A stretch of 8,226 bases of DNA. It comes from an uncultured Collinsella sp. (GTDB lineage: Bacteria; Actinomycetota; Coriobacteriia; Coriobacteriales; Coriobacteriaceae). A program made the position numbers and the translations under genes. How positions within the stretch are numbered: position 1 is the stretch's first letter; every line of letters begins with the position of its first letter. The notes beneath the pieces are model-generated. The model did not search any database, was not told where the DNA came from, and saw nothing but the letters and a program-made list of their open reading frames with translations. The stretch is taken from NCBI GenBank assembly GCA_959596495.1, contig CAUFXK010000078.1, forward strand, positions 1 to 8,226, written 5' to 3'. Positions 1-5,708 of this stretch are shown piece after piece.

Positions 1-51
1 GAGCTCGATCCCCGCGTGCAGGGCATCCCCAGCACCAAGGGCTCGCTGTAA
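1..51 (+). CDS. hisB: C-terminal end of probable imidazoleglycerol-phosphate dehydratase (partial)
   Basis: Only the last 16 codons and a TAA stop are present; the gene enters from the left edge. The visible tail reads LDPRVQGIPSTKGSL. A 'P-S-[ST]-K-G-x-L' ending is characteristic of HisB, which dehydrates imidazoleglycerol phosphate to imidazoleacetol phosphate. Position supports the call, since hisB commonly lies directly upstream of hisH in bacterial his operons. The downstream hisH start is 45 nt after the stop, so the genes are probably co-transcribed. With so few residues, the assignment rests on the tail motif and on context. Confidence 0.75.
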   Translation, partial: ELDPRVQGIPSTKGSL

Positions 52-72
52 CCTGTCCCTTTTTGGCAGGTT
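50..72 (+). other. Short inverted repeat in the hisB-hisH gap
   Basis: AACCTG at 50-55 and CAGGTT at 67-72 are exact reverse complements. CC at 57-58 can also pair with GG at 65-66, leaving one bulged T and a T-rich loop. The left arm begins inside the upstream stop codon. The next bases are TTGG rather than a T-run, so this is a weak terminator at best. It could be an mRNA processing or attenuating hairpin just ahead of the hisH ribosome binding site. No function is demonstrated. Confidence 0.35.
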
Positions 73-96
73 TTGGATGAGATAAGGGAGGGTCGC

Positions 97-798
97 GTGG
101 GCGAACCGAAGATCGTGGTGGTCGACTACCACAAGGGCAACTTGTCGAGCGTCGTGCGCGGGCTTGCGCGCGCCGGTGCCGCCGCCTGCACCTCGGACGA
201 TCCGGAGCAGATCTGCAACGCCGACGGCCTGGTCATCCCGGGCGTGGGCGCGTTCTATGACGCGATCGCCTTTATGCGCCAGAGCGGCGAGGCGGACGCG
301 GTGCTCGACGCCGTTGCTGCTGGAACTCCGCTGCTCGGCATCTGCCTGGGCCTTCAATTATTTTTTGAGCGCGGCAACGAGGGCGTGCCGGCGGACGAAG
401 GCGCGGTTGCCGACGGCAACACCCCCGAGCAGGCCGGTGGCCCCTGGGTCGATGGCCTGGGCATCATGCGCGGCTCTTGCACGCGCTTGGAGTCGAGCCG
501 TCTGAAGGTCCCGCACGTGGGCTGGGATCAGGTGCACATGACGCCTGCCGGTGCGGCCGATCCGCTACTTGCCGGTTTTGCCGAGGGTGCCAACATGTAC
601 TTCACCCACAGCTATGCGGTGGCCGACGATGCCGATGCCGCCGATGTTCTGGCACGCACGCACTACACGCGGGGCTTCCCGTGCATCGTGCGCCGCGGCA
701 ACGTGTGGGGCTGCCAGTTCCATCCCGAGAAATCCTCTGCGCTGGGTCAGCGCATCCTTAAGAACTTCGTGAGCATCGTCGAGGAGGTTGGCAGATGA
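97..798 (+). CDS. hisH: Imidazole glycerol phosphate synthase, glutamine amidotransferase subunit HisH
   Basis: HisH hydrolyses glutamine and channels ammonia to HisF for synthesis of IGP and AICAR. I chose the GTG at 97 because AGGGAGG (85-91) sits 5 nt upstream and the protein then starts MGEPKIVVVDY, close to the usual HisH N-terminus; an in-frame TTG at 73 would place that ribosome site inside the gene. The product is 233 aa. The class I amidotransferase triad is visible: nucleophile Cys83 in GICLGLQLFF, and His209 and Glu211 in QFHPEKS. The oxyanion strand motif PGVGAF is at about 48-53. A stretch of about 20 residues rich in Gly, Ala, Asp and Glu after LQLFFERG (about 95-115) makes it longer than the common 200-210 aa HisH. 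The stop overlaps the hisA start as ATGA, implying translational coupling. Confidence 0.97.
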   Translation: MGEPKIVVVDYHKGNLSSVVRGLARAGAAACTSDDPEQICNADGLVIPGVGAFYDAIAFMRQSGEADAVLDAVAAGTPLLGICLGLQLFFERGNEGVPADEGAVADGNTPEQAGGPWVDGLGIMRGSCTRLESSRLKVPHVGWDQVHMTPAGAADPLLAGFAEGANMYFTHSYAVADDADAADVLARTHYTRGFPCIVRRGNVWGCQFHPEKSSALGQRILKNFVSIVEEVGR

Positions 799-1538
799 TC
801 CTGTTACCCGCAATCGATTTGATCGGCGGCAAGGTCGTGCGCCTAGAGCGCGGCGACCGCAGCCGCTGCAAGGTATATTCCGACGACCCCGTGGCCGTTG
901 CCCGCTCCTTTACCGAGCAGGGTGCGAGCTGGGTGCACGTCGTCGACCTGTCCGCTGCCTTTGGCGAGGACGAGGACGCGTGCGCTGCCAACTCGGCGGC
1001 GATCGAGGCCATCTGCGGCGTCGACGGTCTGTCCGTGGACGTGGGCGGCGGCGTTCGCTCGCTTGCACGCATCGACGAGCTGGCAGGCTACGGCGCACGC
1101 CGCATTGCGCTGGGCACCGTGCTGGTGAGTGAGCCGGGTTTTGCCGAGGTGGCGGCCCAAGGCTTTGGCGAGCTGCTGGTGGCTGACATTGCCGCGCGCG
1201 ACGGCCAGGTCAAGGTGAACGGCTGGCGCGACGGCGCGGGTGTGGCGCTCGACGATGCCGTGGCGCAGCTTTCCGAGCTGGGCTTTAAGCATCTGGTGTA
1301 TACCGACATCGCGCGCGATGGCATGCAGACGGGCGTCGATGTGGCGGCGTATCGCCATGTGGCCGAGGTCGCGGGCTTTTCCGTCGTGGCTTCGGGCGGC
1401 ATCTCGACGCTCGACGACATCCGTGCGCTGGCCGCGGTGGGCGAGGGCGCGATTGAAGGTGCCATCACCGGTCGCGCGCTCTACGAGGGCAACTTTACGC
1501 TGGTACAGGCGTTGGCCGCCGCCCAAGGGGAGGAGTAG
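795..1538 (+). CDS. hisA: ProFAR isomerase HisA (1-(5-phosphoribosyl)-5-[(5-phosphoribosylamino)methylideneamino]imidazole-4-carboxamide isomerase)
   Basis: This (beta-alpha)8-barrel enzyme performs the Amadori isomerisation of ProFAR to PRFAR. The product is 247 aa, normal for HisA. Asp8 in PAIDLIGGKVVRL is the conserved first catalytic acid/base. The phosphate-binding motifs GGGVRS (84-89) and ASGGIS (199-204) and the signature YTDIARDGM (169-177) are all present. The strand-5 motif is unusual: it reads VADIAARDG where the family usually has a 'VxxIDARDG' pattern. Aligned without gaps, the usual second catalytic Asp is Ala133, and an Asp (131) lies two residues earlier. The start ATG overlaps the hisH stop and has GAGGAGG (781-787) upstream. 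The ribosome site of the next gene, hisF, lies inside the 3' end of this one. Confidence 0.96.
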   Translation: MILLPAIDLIGGKVVRLERGDRSRCKVYSDDPVAVARSFTEQGASWVHVVDLSAAFGEDEDACAANSAAIEAICGVDGLSVDVGGGVRSLARIDELAGYGARRIALGTVLVSEPGFAEVAAQGFGELLVADIAARDGQVKVNGWRDGAGVALDDAVAQLSELGFKHLVYTDIARDGMQTGVDVAAYRHVAEVAGFSVVASGGISTLDDIRALAAVGEGAIEGAITGRALYEGNFTLVQALAAAQGEE

Positions 1539-1541
1539 CCC

Positions 1542-2324
1542 ATGCTTACCAAGCGCGTGATTCCCTGTCTAGACGTCAAGGACGGTCGTGTGGTCAAAGG
1601 CGTCAACTTTGTGAGCCTGCGCGATGCCGGTGATCCGGTGGAGCTGGCCCGCGCCTACGACCGCGAGGGTGCGGACGAGGTCGTGTTCCTGGACATTACC
1701 GCGACGAGCGACGACCGCGCGACGACTATCGAGATGGCAGCGCACGCGGCCGAGGAGCTCGCCATTCCCTATACCGTTGGCGGCGGCTTTCGCGACCTGG
1801 CGGGCATGCGCACCATGGTTGCCGCCGGTGCCGACAAGGTGTCGCTTAACTCTGCCGCCGTGCGCGATCCGTCGTTGATCAGCCAGGCCGCCGCGGCGTT
1901 TGGTAGCCAGGCCGTGGTCGCGGCGATCGATGCCAAGCGTGTCGGATTGCCCGGTGCATCCGGTGCCGACAAGTGGGAGGTCTTCACGGCGGGCGGTCGC
2001 AACGCCACGGGTATCGATGCGGTGGCGTGGGCCGAGGAGGCGGCCCGTCGCGGCGCCGGCGAGATCTTGCTCACCAGCATGGATCGCGACGGCACCAAGG
2101 CTGGCTTTGACCTGGCGCTTACCCGCGCCGTGGCGCGCGCGGTGCCAATTCCCGTCATCGCGAGCGGCGGCGTGGGCACGCTCGAGCATTTTGCCGAGGG
2201 CGTGATCGAGGGCGAGGCCGATGCCGTGCTGGCGGCGAGCGTCTTTCACTTTGGAACCTTCAGCATTCGCGAAGTCAAAGAGTATATGGCCAGCCAAGGC
2301 ATTCCTGTGAGGCTGGACTTCTAA
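1542..2324 (+). CDS. hisF: Imidazole glycerol phosphate synthase, cyclase subunit HisF
   Basis: HisF is the cyclase half of IGP synthase. It combines PRFAR with ammonia delivered by HisH to give IGP and AICAR, joining histidine synthesis to the purine pathway. The product is 260 aa and opens with MLTKRVIPCLDVKDGRVVKG, the canonical HisF N-terminus. Asp11 and Asp130 (in AAIDAKR) match the two catalytic aspartates in position and context. Phosphate-binding GGGFRD (80-85) and ASGGVG (207-212), plus the signature LLTSMDRDGTKAGFD (176-190), are present. The gene starts 3 nt after hisA, with AAGGGGAGGAG (1525-1535) as a strong ribosome site. Unlike its relative HisA in this window, HisF keeps both catalytic residues in standard register. 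Confidence 0.98.
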   Translation: MLTKRVIPCLDVKDGRVVKGVNFVSLRDAGDPVELARAYDREGADEVVFLDITATSDDRATTIEMAAHAAEELAIPYTVGGGFRDLAGMRTMVAAGADKVSLNSAAVRDPSLISQAAAAFGSQAVVAAIDAKRVGLPGASGADKWEVFTAGGRNATGIDAVAWAEEAARRGAGEILLTSMDRDGTKAGFDLALTRAVARAVPIPVIASGGVGTLEHFAEGVIEGEADAVLAASVFHFGTFSIREVKEYMASQGIPVRLDF

Positions 2325-2337
2325 TGCTGCGGCTTGC

Positions 2338-2424
2338 CCAGGCACCCGACCTTTCGGCTCCAACCCTCCTCGCGTACTTAAGTACGCGTCGTCGGGCTTG
2401 TCGCTCGTAATCTCGGGCACCTGG
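2338..2424. repeat. Structured spacer between hisF and hisI with an 18-bp perfect palindrome
   Basis: The 142-nt hisF-hisI gap (2325-2466) is the one wide break in an otherwise tight operon. It contains a perfect 18-bp palindrome, CGCGTACTTAAGTACGCG, at 2371-2388. Around it CCCGAC (2345-2350) is complementary to GTCGGG (2391-2396), and CCAGGCACCC (2338-2347) pairs with GGGCACCTGG (2415-2424) at 8 of 10 positions. A smaller CCGA/TCGG hairpin lies at 2346-2357. The two outer pairings overlap, so they are alternatives. This could be a dispersed palindromic repeat, a processing or attenuation structure, or a protein-binding site. No T-run follows, which argues against a simple intrinsic terminator. 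Confidence 0.6.
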
Positions 2425-2466
2425 ACAACCCTCGCCGACCTGCGAAGTTTGAATTTGGGAAGAGAA

Positions 2467-2796
2467 ATGGAAGAGATAACCGATCCTTCAAAGCTTACAT
2501 ACGACGCCAAGGGGCTGATTCCTTGTGTTGTTCAGCAGTATGACACCGGCGAGGTGCTTATGGTTGCCTGGATGAACGAGGAGTCGGTGGGGTTGACGCT
2601 CAAGACCGGCACCACGTGGTTTTGGAGCCGTAGCCGCCAGGAGCTCTGGAACAAGGGCGCGACGAGCGGCAATATGCAAGCGGTCAAGGAGCTCTGGGCC
2701 GACTGCGATAGCGATACGCTGCTGGTCAAGGTTGACTCGCCGGGTCCGGCCTGCCACACCGGCAACCGTACCTGCTTCTTTAAGAAACTCGCGTAG
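2467..2796 (+). CDS. hisI: Phosphoribosyl-AMP cyclohydrolase HisI
   Basis: HisI opens the adenine ring of phosphoribosyl-AMP to give ProFAR, the substrate of HisA. The 109-aa product is a stand-alone cyclohydrolase, not the HisIE fusion. Family features are GLIPCVVQQYDTGEVLMVAWMN (about 16-37), the WFWSRSRQELWNKGATSGN block (51-69), the Mg-binding DCDSD (79-83), and zinc-ligand cysteines Cys80, Cys96 and Cys103 (PACHTGNRTCFF). I start it at ATG 2467, preceded by the purine-rich GGGAAGAGAA. An in-frame TTG at 2398 would add 23 residues unlike the family and would run through the structured spacer. The wide gap after hisF suggests separate translation control. Confidence 0.96.
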   Translation: MEEITDPSKLTYDAKGLIPCVVQQYDTGEVLMVAWMNEESVGLTLKTGTTWFWSRSRQELWNKGATSGNMQAVKELWADCDSDTLLVKVDSPGPACHTGNRTCFFKKLA

Positions 2797-2842
2797 GACG
2801 GGCGCTCGACTAGGCGCTTGGCCAACCAGAAAGGATTGAACT

Positions 2843-3160
2843 ATGGGTGTGCGCACCGCAAACGTTCAGGATGGAAATATCGGTGAGACGCTGACGGGGC
2901 TCGCCGAGGTGATTCACGGCCGTCGCGACGCATCGCCGCAGGAGAGCTATACCGCTCGCCTGCTGACCGATGTCGAGGACGAGCTGCTCAAGAAGCTTGC
3001 CGAGGAGGCGAGCGAGGTGATCATGGCCTGCAAGGATAACGATCACGATCACATCCGCTACGAGGCCGGCGACCTGGTCTACCACCTGCTCGTGACGCTC
3101 GAGCGCTACGGCATCACCCTCGACGAGCTGGCCGGCGAACTCAACGCCCGCCGCCACTAG
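2843..3160 (+). CDS. hisE: Phosphoribosyl-ATP pyrophosphohydrolase HisE
   Basis: HisE removes pyrophosphate from phosphoribosyl-ATP to give phosphoribosyl-AMP, the step before HisI. The 105-aa helical protein belongs to the MazG-like all-alpha pyrophosphohydrolase superfamily. Visible motifs are ESYTARLL (34-41), the metal-binding KKLAEEASEVIMA (50-62, EExxE type) and YEAGDLVYHLLV (73-84), which carries the distal acidic ligand. AAAGGA at 2830-2835 lies 7 nt before the ATG. The gap after hisI is 46 nt with no evident terminator, so the genes are likely co-transcribed. It is the last + strand his gene here, and its TAG stop (3158-3160) falls at the left edge of the repeat-bearing spacer. Confidence 0.95.
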   Translation: MGVRTANVQDGNIGETLTGLAEVIHGRRDASPQESYTARLLTDVEDELLKKLAEEASEVIMACKDNDHDHIRYEAGDLVYHLLVTLERYGITLDELAGELNARRH

Positions 3161-3480
3161 TCATTGGGTAGTCATTGGGGACGTTCTTAAACGACTTGTC
3201 GTTTGGGACAGTCTTTGCCGACGCTGCCAAATAACATGCCCAATTACTACGATGAAACTGGATCTGCTGACCACATGTCGGTTTTGAGCAAATCGTCAAC
3301 GCTTCTACCTGCGGTTTTATTTTCCGCATTAAGCCGATGGTCGGAGGTTTGCGGTTCATCGTAGTAAAAGGGCGTTCTTTTTGGCGGGCGGTGTTGCACG
3401 GGCGTCGGTGGTGAGCAAAACGACCTGTTTTCCTCCGTCCCCAAGGGGTCATTTGTGAAGAGTGTCCCCAACGACTAGTC
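3156..3480. repeat. MITE-like or dispersed repeat element filling the hisE-phosphatase spacer
   Basis: No gene is visible in the roughly 320 bases between the convergent stops. Its ends are imperfect inverted repeats: TAGTCATTGGGGACGTTCTT (3169-3188) matches the reverse complement of 3458-3477 at 17 of 20 positions. ACTAGTC occurs at both outer ends (3156-3162 and 3474-3480), and a partial second copy of the left end, ACTAGTCATTGGG, starts at 3156. GGGGAC-type motifs recur in both orientations (3177-3182, 3438-3443, 3464-3469; variant TTTGGGAC at 3192-3199). Base composition is clearly more AT-rich than the his genes. No transposase is encoded, so if mobile it is non-autonomous. It could instead be a diverged REP/BIME-like cluster acting as a bidirectional transcript end. 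Confidence 0.6.
3244..3367. repeat. 13-bp perfect inverted repeat enclosing a nested hairpin
   Basis: TTACTACGATGAA (3244-3256) is the exact reverse complement of 3355-3367, with 98 nt between them. Inside, TGCGG (3310-3314) and CCGCA (3324-3328) form a small hairpin with a T-rich loop, and GACCACATGTCGG-like sequence near 3269-3282 weakly pairs with sequence near 3333-3343. The layout is a long, partly paired stem inside the larger repeat element. It may be the structural core of that element or a folded RNA. Confidence 0.55.
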
Positions 3481-4392
3481 TTAGGCGAGGGGCGTGGGCT
3501 CCCATTCTCCGGTGAGGTGGGGGATGTCGAAGGTTCGATAGCTACAGTCGTAGGCGTGGGCCTGGGCCTCGCGGATGTTCCAGCAGATGTCGCAGGCGCG
3601 GTGTGCGTCCGAGCCAAAGGTAATGGGCACCTCGGCATGGGCAAAGCAGCGCAAGAGGCCGGTCGCGGGGTAGTAGTCGTCGAGCCCCTTGCGCGACGCG
3701 GCAGTCGAGACCTCAACGCGCCGATTCGTGTCGTGTGCGCATTCTGCCATCTGCCCCCAGAACGGCGCGGGGTCAAAATCGGGCGCAAAGCCCTCCTTCG
3801 AAAAGCGCATGACCAGGTCGGGGTGGGCCATCACGTCAAAGTTGAGCGGGCTTTCGCAGGCGCAACACCAGTCGTCGACGTAGCGCTCCCACACGCCGCG
3901 CACGCCCAGGTTTTCCCAAACGTGCAGGTTGGTGTCATCGTCGATCCAACCGCAGCACGAATCGGGCGCATCGGGACGAACGACGTCCTCTGTCCCCGCC
4001 GTACCCGGGGTACCGGCCATGATATCGCCGGGGTTGCCAATCCAATGCACACTGCCCAGGCGTACGACGGCGCCCTGGGACCAGCGCTCAACCAAAGGCT
4101 CGCAGCCTTCATACCAATCGCACTCAAAGCCATAGATAAGCTCGAGCTCCGGCGCGATCTGCGCGGCGAGCTTGCGGGCGTCCTCAAAGGCCAGGCGATG
4201 CGCCGGCAGGTCGCCCTCGACAACCTGTACCTCGCAATTGGAATCCATGCTGGCAGGCAGGGTAAGGTGATCGGTCGAGACCATGGCACGGCAACCGGCC
4301 GCAGCAGCGGCGCGAACGTTGTCCTCAAACGAGGCGTGTCCGTCCGAGAACGAGGTGTGGGTATGGCAATCGACCAGCGGGCAGGCGGGCAT
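3481..4392 (-). CDS. PHP-superfamily phosphatase, probable histidinol-phosphatase (HisJ/HisK type)
   Basis: PHP-type histidinol-phosphatases convert L-histidinol phosphate to histidinol, the penultimate stage before HisD. The metal-binding PHP motifs are all visible in the 303-aa product: CHTHTSFSDG (His10, His12), STDHL (Asp41, His42), GFECD (Glu90), GSVHWIG (His116), VMAHPDL (His190), VEVSTA (Glu227) and GSDAHRA (Asp262, His264). I chose ATG at 4392-4390 because AAAGGAG (4404-4398 on this strand) is 5 nt away and the PHP motif begins at once; the frame stays open upstream but with no PHP-like sequence. It is longer than a typical HisJ (about 265-270 aa), with extra sequence around 118-170 rich in Gly, Asp and Cys. 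It lies next to, but convergent with, the his operon, which supports a histidine role without proving it. Confidence 0.85.
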   Translation of the reverse strand: MPACPLVDCHTHTSFSDGHASFEDNVRAAAAAGCRAMVSTDHLTLPASMDSNCEVQVVEGDLPAHRLAFEDARKLAAQIAPELELIYGFECDWYEGCEPLVERWSQGAVVRLGSVHWIGNPGDIMAGTPGTAGTEDVVRPDAPDSCCGWIDDDTNLHVWENLGVRGVWERYVDDWCCACESPLNFDVMAHPDLVMRFSKEGFAPDFDPAPFWGQMAECAHDTNRRVEVSTAASRKGLDDYYPATGLLRCFAHAEVPITFGSDAHRACDICWNIREAQAHAYDCSYRTFDIPHLTGEWEPTPLA

Positions 4393-4422
4393 GGCGACTC
4401 CTTTGCATTTGGCGAATCCGCT

Positions 4423-4434
4423 CCATTGTAATGG
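4423..4434. promoter_or_regulatory. Candidate divergent promoter/operator in the phosphatase-LarC2 intergenic region
   Basis: CCATTGTAATGG is an inverted repeat with 5-bp arms and a GT centre. On the - strand it supplies TACAAT (4430-4425), one mismatch from the -10 consensus and about 33 nt before the phosphatase ATG, but no good -35 lies behind it. On the + strand it supplies TGTAAT (4427-4432), 18 nt after a weak TTGCAT (4403-4408). Because the 4393-4616 region is the only place where these two genes diverge, at least one promoter is expected here. The rest of that 224-nt region shows no convincing gene. Confidence 0.3.
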
Positions 4435-4616
4435 CGCGACCCCTGACGCGCCGGGAACGCTGCAAGTCGAAACCGACCGGAAAGGGCAGGCGGCGCACGC
4501 CGACGTCCGAGACGGGCAAAAGTCCCGCCCATCCCATGACGACACCCCCACGCCGCCCGCGATGTGTTAGCGTTTGGATGAACAAAACGAGCCCGTGCGG
4601 AAAGGAGCCGGACCGT

Positions 4617-5102
4617 ATGCCATGCGATACCACATCCCCGCTGTCTCGCGAGACCGATGCGCCCGAAACTATCGTCAAACTGGAGTGCGACATCGATGAC
4701 GCGTCGCCTGAGGTGCTTGCCTACGCTGCCGATTGCCTGCGCAAGGCCGGCGCCCGCGAAGTGCATTGGTTGCCGCTTTACTGCAAAAAGGGCCGTCCCG
4801 GCTGGCAGTTGCAGGTAATCTGTACCCACGAGGATATCGAGCGCCTGCAGACGATTGTCTTTTTGGAAACCACGACCAATGGCATCCGCCGCCAGGTTAT
4901 GGAGCGCGTTTGCCTACCACGCCGCTTTGAGCGCGTAACAACGCCATGGGGCGAGGTGTCCGTCAAGGTGGCGACCTTGCCCGACGGCAGCGAGCGCGCG
5001 GCGCCCGAGTACGAAGACTGCGCCCGCCTTGCCCGCGAGCACAATGTGCCGCTCCAACGCGTGATGCAGGCGGCCCAGAGCGCGGCACTGCGATTTGAGT
5101 AA
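4617..5102 (+). CDS. Stand-alone LarC C-terminal domain protein (LarC2-like, former DUF111)
   Basis: Full LarC is the CTP-dependent enzyme that inserts nickel into the pincer cofactor of lactate racemase. This 161-aa product matches only its C-terminal part: LECDIDDASPEVL (22-34), YCKKGRPGWQLQVIC (55-69), LETTTNGIRR (83-92), and a terminal PEYEDCARLA block (130-139). The LarC N-terminal region is absent: the upstream DNA is the divergent phosphatase and its promoter region, so this is not simply a LarC1/LarC2 frameshift pair. I start at ATG 4617, with AAAGGAG (4601-4607) 9 nt before; the frame is open further upstream but codes low-complexity Arg/Pro/Thr. It is followed after 55 nt by the phosphodiesterase gene, probably in one transcript. 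It may partner with a LarC1 encoded elsewhere or have a separate role. Confidence 0.8.
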   Translation: MPCDTTSPLSRETDAPETIVKLECDIDDASPEVLAYAADCLRKAGAREVHWLPLYCKKGRPGWQLQVICTHEDIERLQTIVFLETTTNGIRRQVMERVCLPRRFERVTTPWGEVSVKVATLPDGSERAAPEYEDCARLAREHNVPLQRVMQAAQSAALRFE

Positions 5103-5157
5103 CGCGGCTGGCGGCACGCCACGCCCAGCTCCATCAACCCCACCCGAAAGGATCACC

Positions 5158-5706
5158 ATGAAATACCTCATCGCCTCCGACATCCACGGCTCGGCATACT
5201 GGACCGAGCGCCTGGTCGCCGCCATCGAGTCCGAGCAGCCCGACCGCATCGTCCTGCTGGGCGACCTGCTCTATCACGGTCCGCGTAACGACCCGCCGCG
5301 CGATTACGCTCCCAAGCGTGTGATTCCGCTGCTCAATGCCCTGGCCGACCGCATCATCGCGGTGCGCGGCAACTGTGACGCCGAGGTCGACCAGATGGTG
5401 CTCGATTTCCCGGTCATGGCCGACTACGCCACGCTGTTTGACGAGACCGGCCGTGAGCTGTTCCTGACGCACGGCCACGTCTTTGGCGCCGGCATGCACA
5501 ACAGCGTCGACCACGCGCCCGCGCTGCCCGAGGGCTCCGCGCTCGTCTACGGCCATACGCACATCAAGGTCAACGAGGAGAGCGCCGCGCACCCGGGCCT
5601 GTGGCTCTTCAATCCCGGCAGCGTGAGCATTCCCAAGGACGGTACGCATAGCTACGGCATCTACGAGGGCGGCGTGTTCCGTCACGTGGTCCTGGAGGAG
5701 GAATAA
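5158..5706 (+). CDS. yfcE: YfcE-type metallophosphodiesterase
   Basis: This 182-aa protein matches the Escherichia coli YfcE family (184 aa), calcineurin-like metal-dependent phosphodiesterases active on artificial phosphodiesters and of uncertain physiological substrate. Metal-ligand motifs appear in order: SDIHGS (Asp8, His10), LLGDLLYHGPRN (Asp36), VRGNCDAEVDQM (Asn72), LTHGH (His105, His107), YGHTH (His133, His135), and the family ending FNPGSVSIPK (151-160). I start at ATG 5158, preceded by GAAAGGA (5146-5152); an upstream in-frame start at 5095 would add an unrelated Pro-rich stretch overlapping the previous gene. The mazG start follows the stop by 2 nt, so the two are clearly coupled. 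Confidence 0.95.
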   Translation: MKYLIASDIHGSAYWTERLVAAIESEQPDRIVLLGDLLYHGPRNDPPRDYAPKRVIPLLNALADRIIAVRGNCDAEVDQMVLDFPVMADYATLFDETGRELFLTHGHVFGAGMHNSVDHAPALPEGSALVYGHTHIKVNEESAAHPGLWLFNPGSVSIPKDGTHSYGIYEGGVFRHVVLEEE

Positions 5707-5708
5707 CT

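Noticed and set aside
73..96. TTG start for hisH at 73
   Set aside because: It would put the strong AGGGAGG ribosome site inside the gene; the GTG at 97 has ideal spacing and gives the usual HisH N-terminus.
2398..2466. TTG start adding 23 residues to HisI
   Set aside because: The added residues do not resemble the family, overlap the structured spacer, and no ribosome site precedes 2398.
3517..4431. Long + strand open frame opposite the phosphatase, and similar antisense frames at 843-1526, 1569-2510 and 5134-5685
   Set aside because: High GC removes stop codons in shadow frames; they lack family motifs and the opposite strand carries unambiguous genes.
4393..4551. N-terminal extension of the phosphatase and a gene in the 4431-4616 frame
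   Set aside because: Open frames exist on both strands, but their residues are Arg/Pro/Ser/Cys-rich with no family match, while both neighbours have clear ribosome sites closer in.
4431..4620. LarC1 joined to LarC2 by programmed frameshift, as in Lactobacillus
   Set aside because: No LarC1-like sequence is present in any frame upstream; the region is the divergent promoter and then the PHP phosphatase on the other strand.
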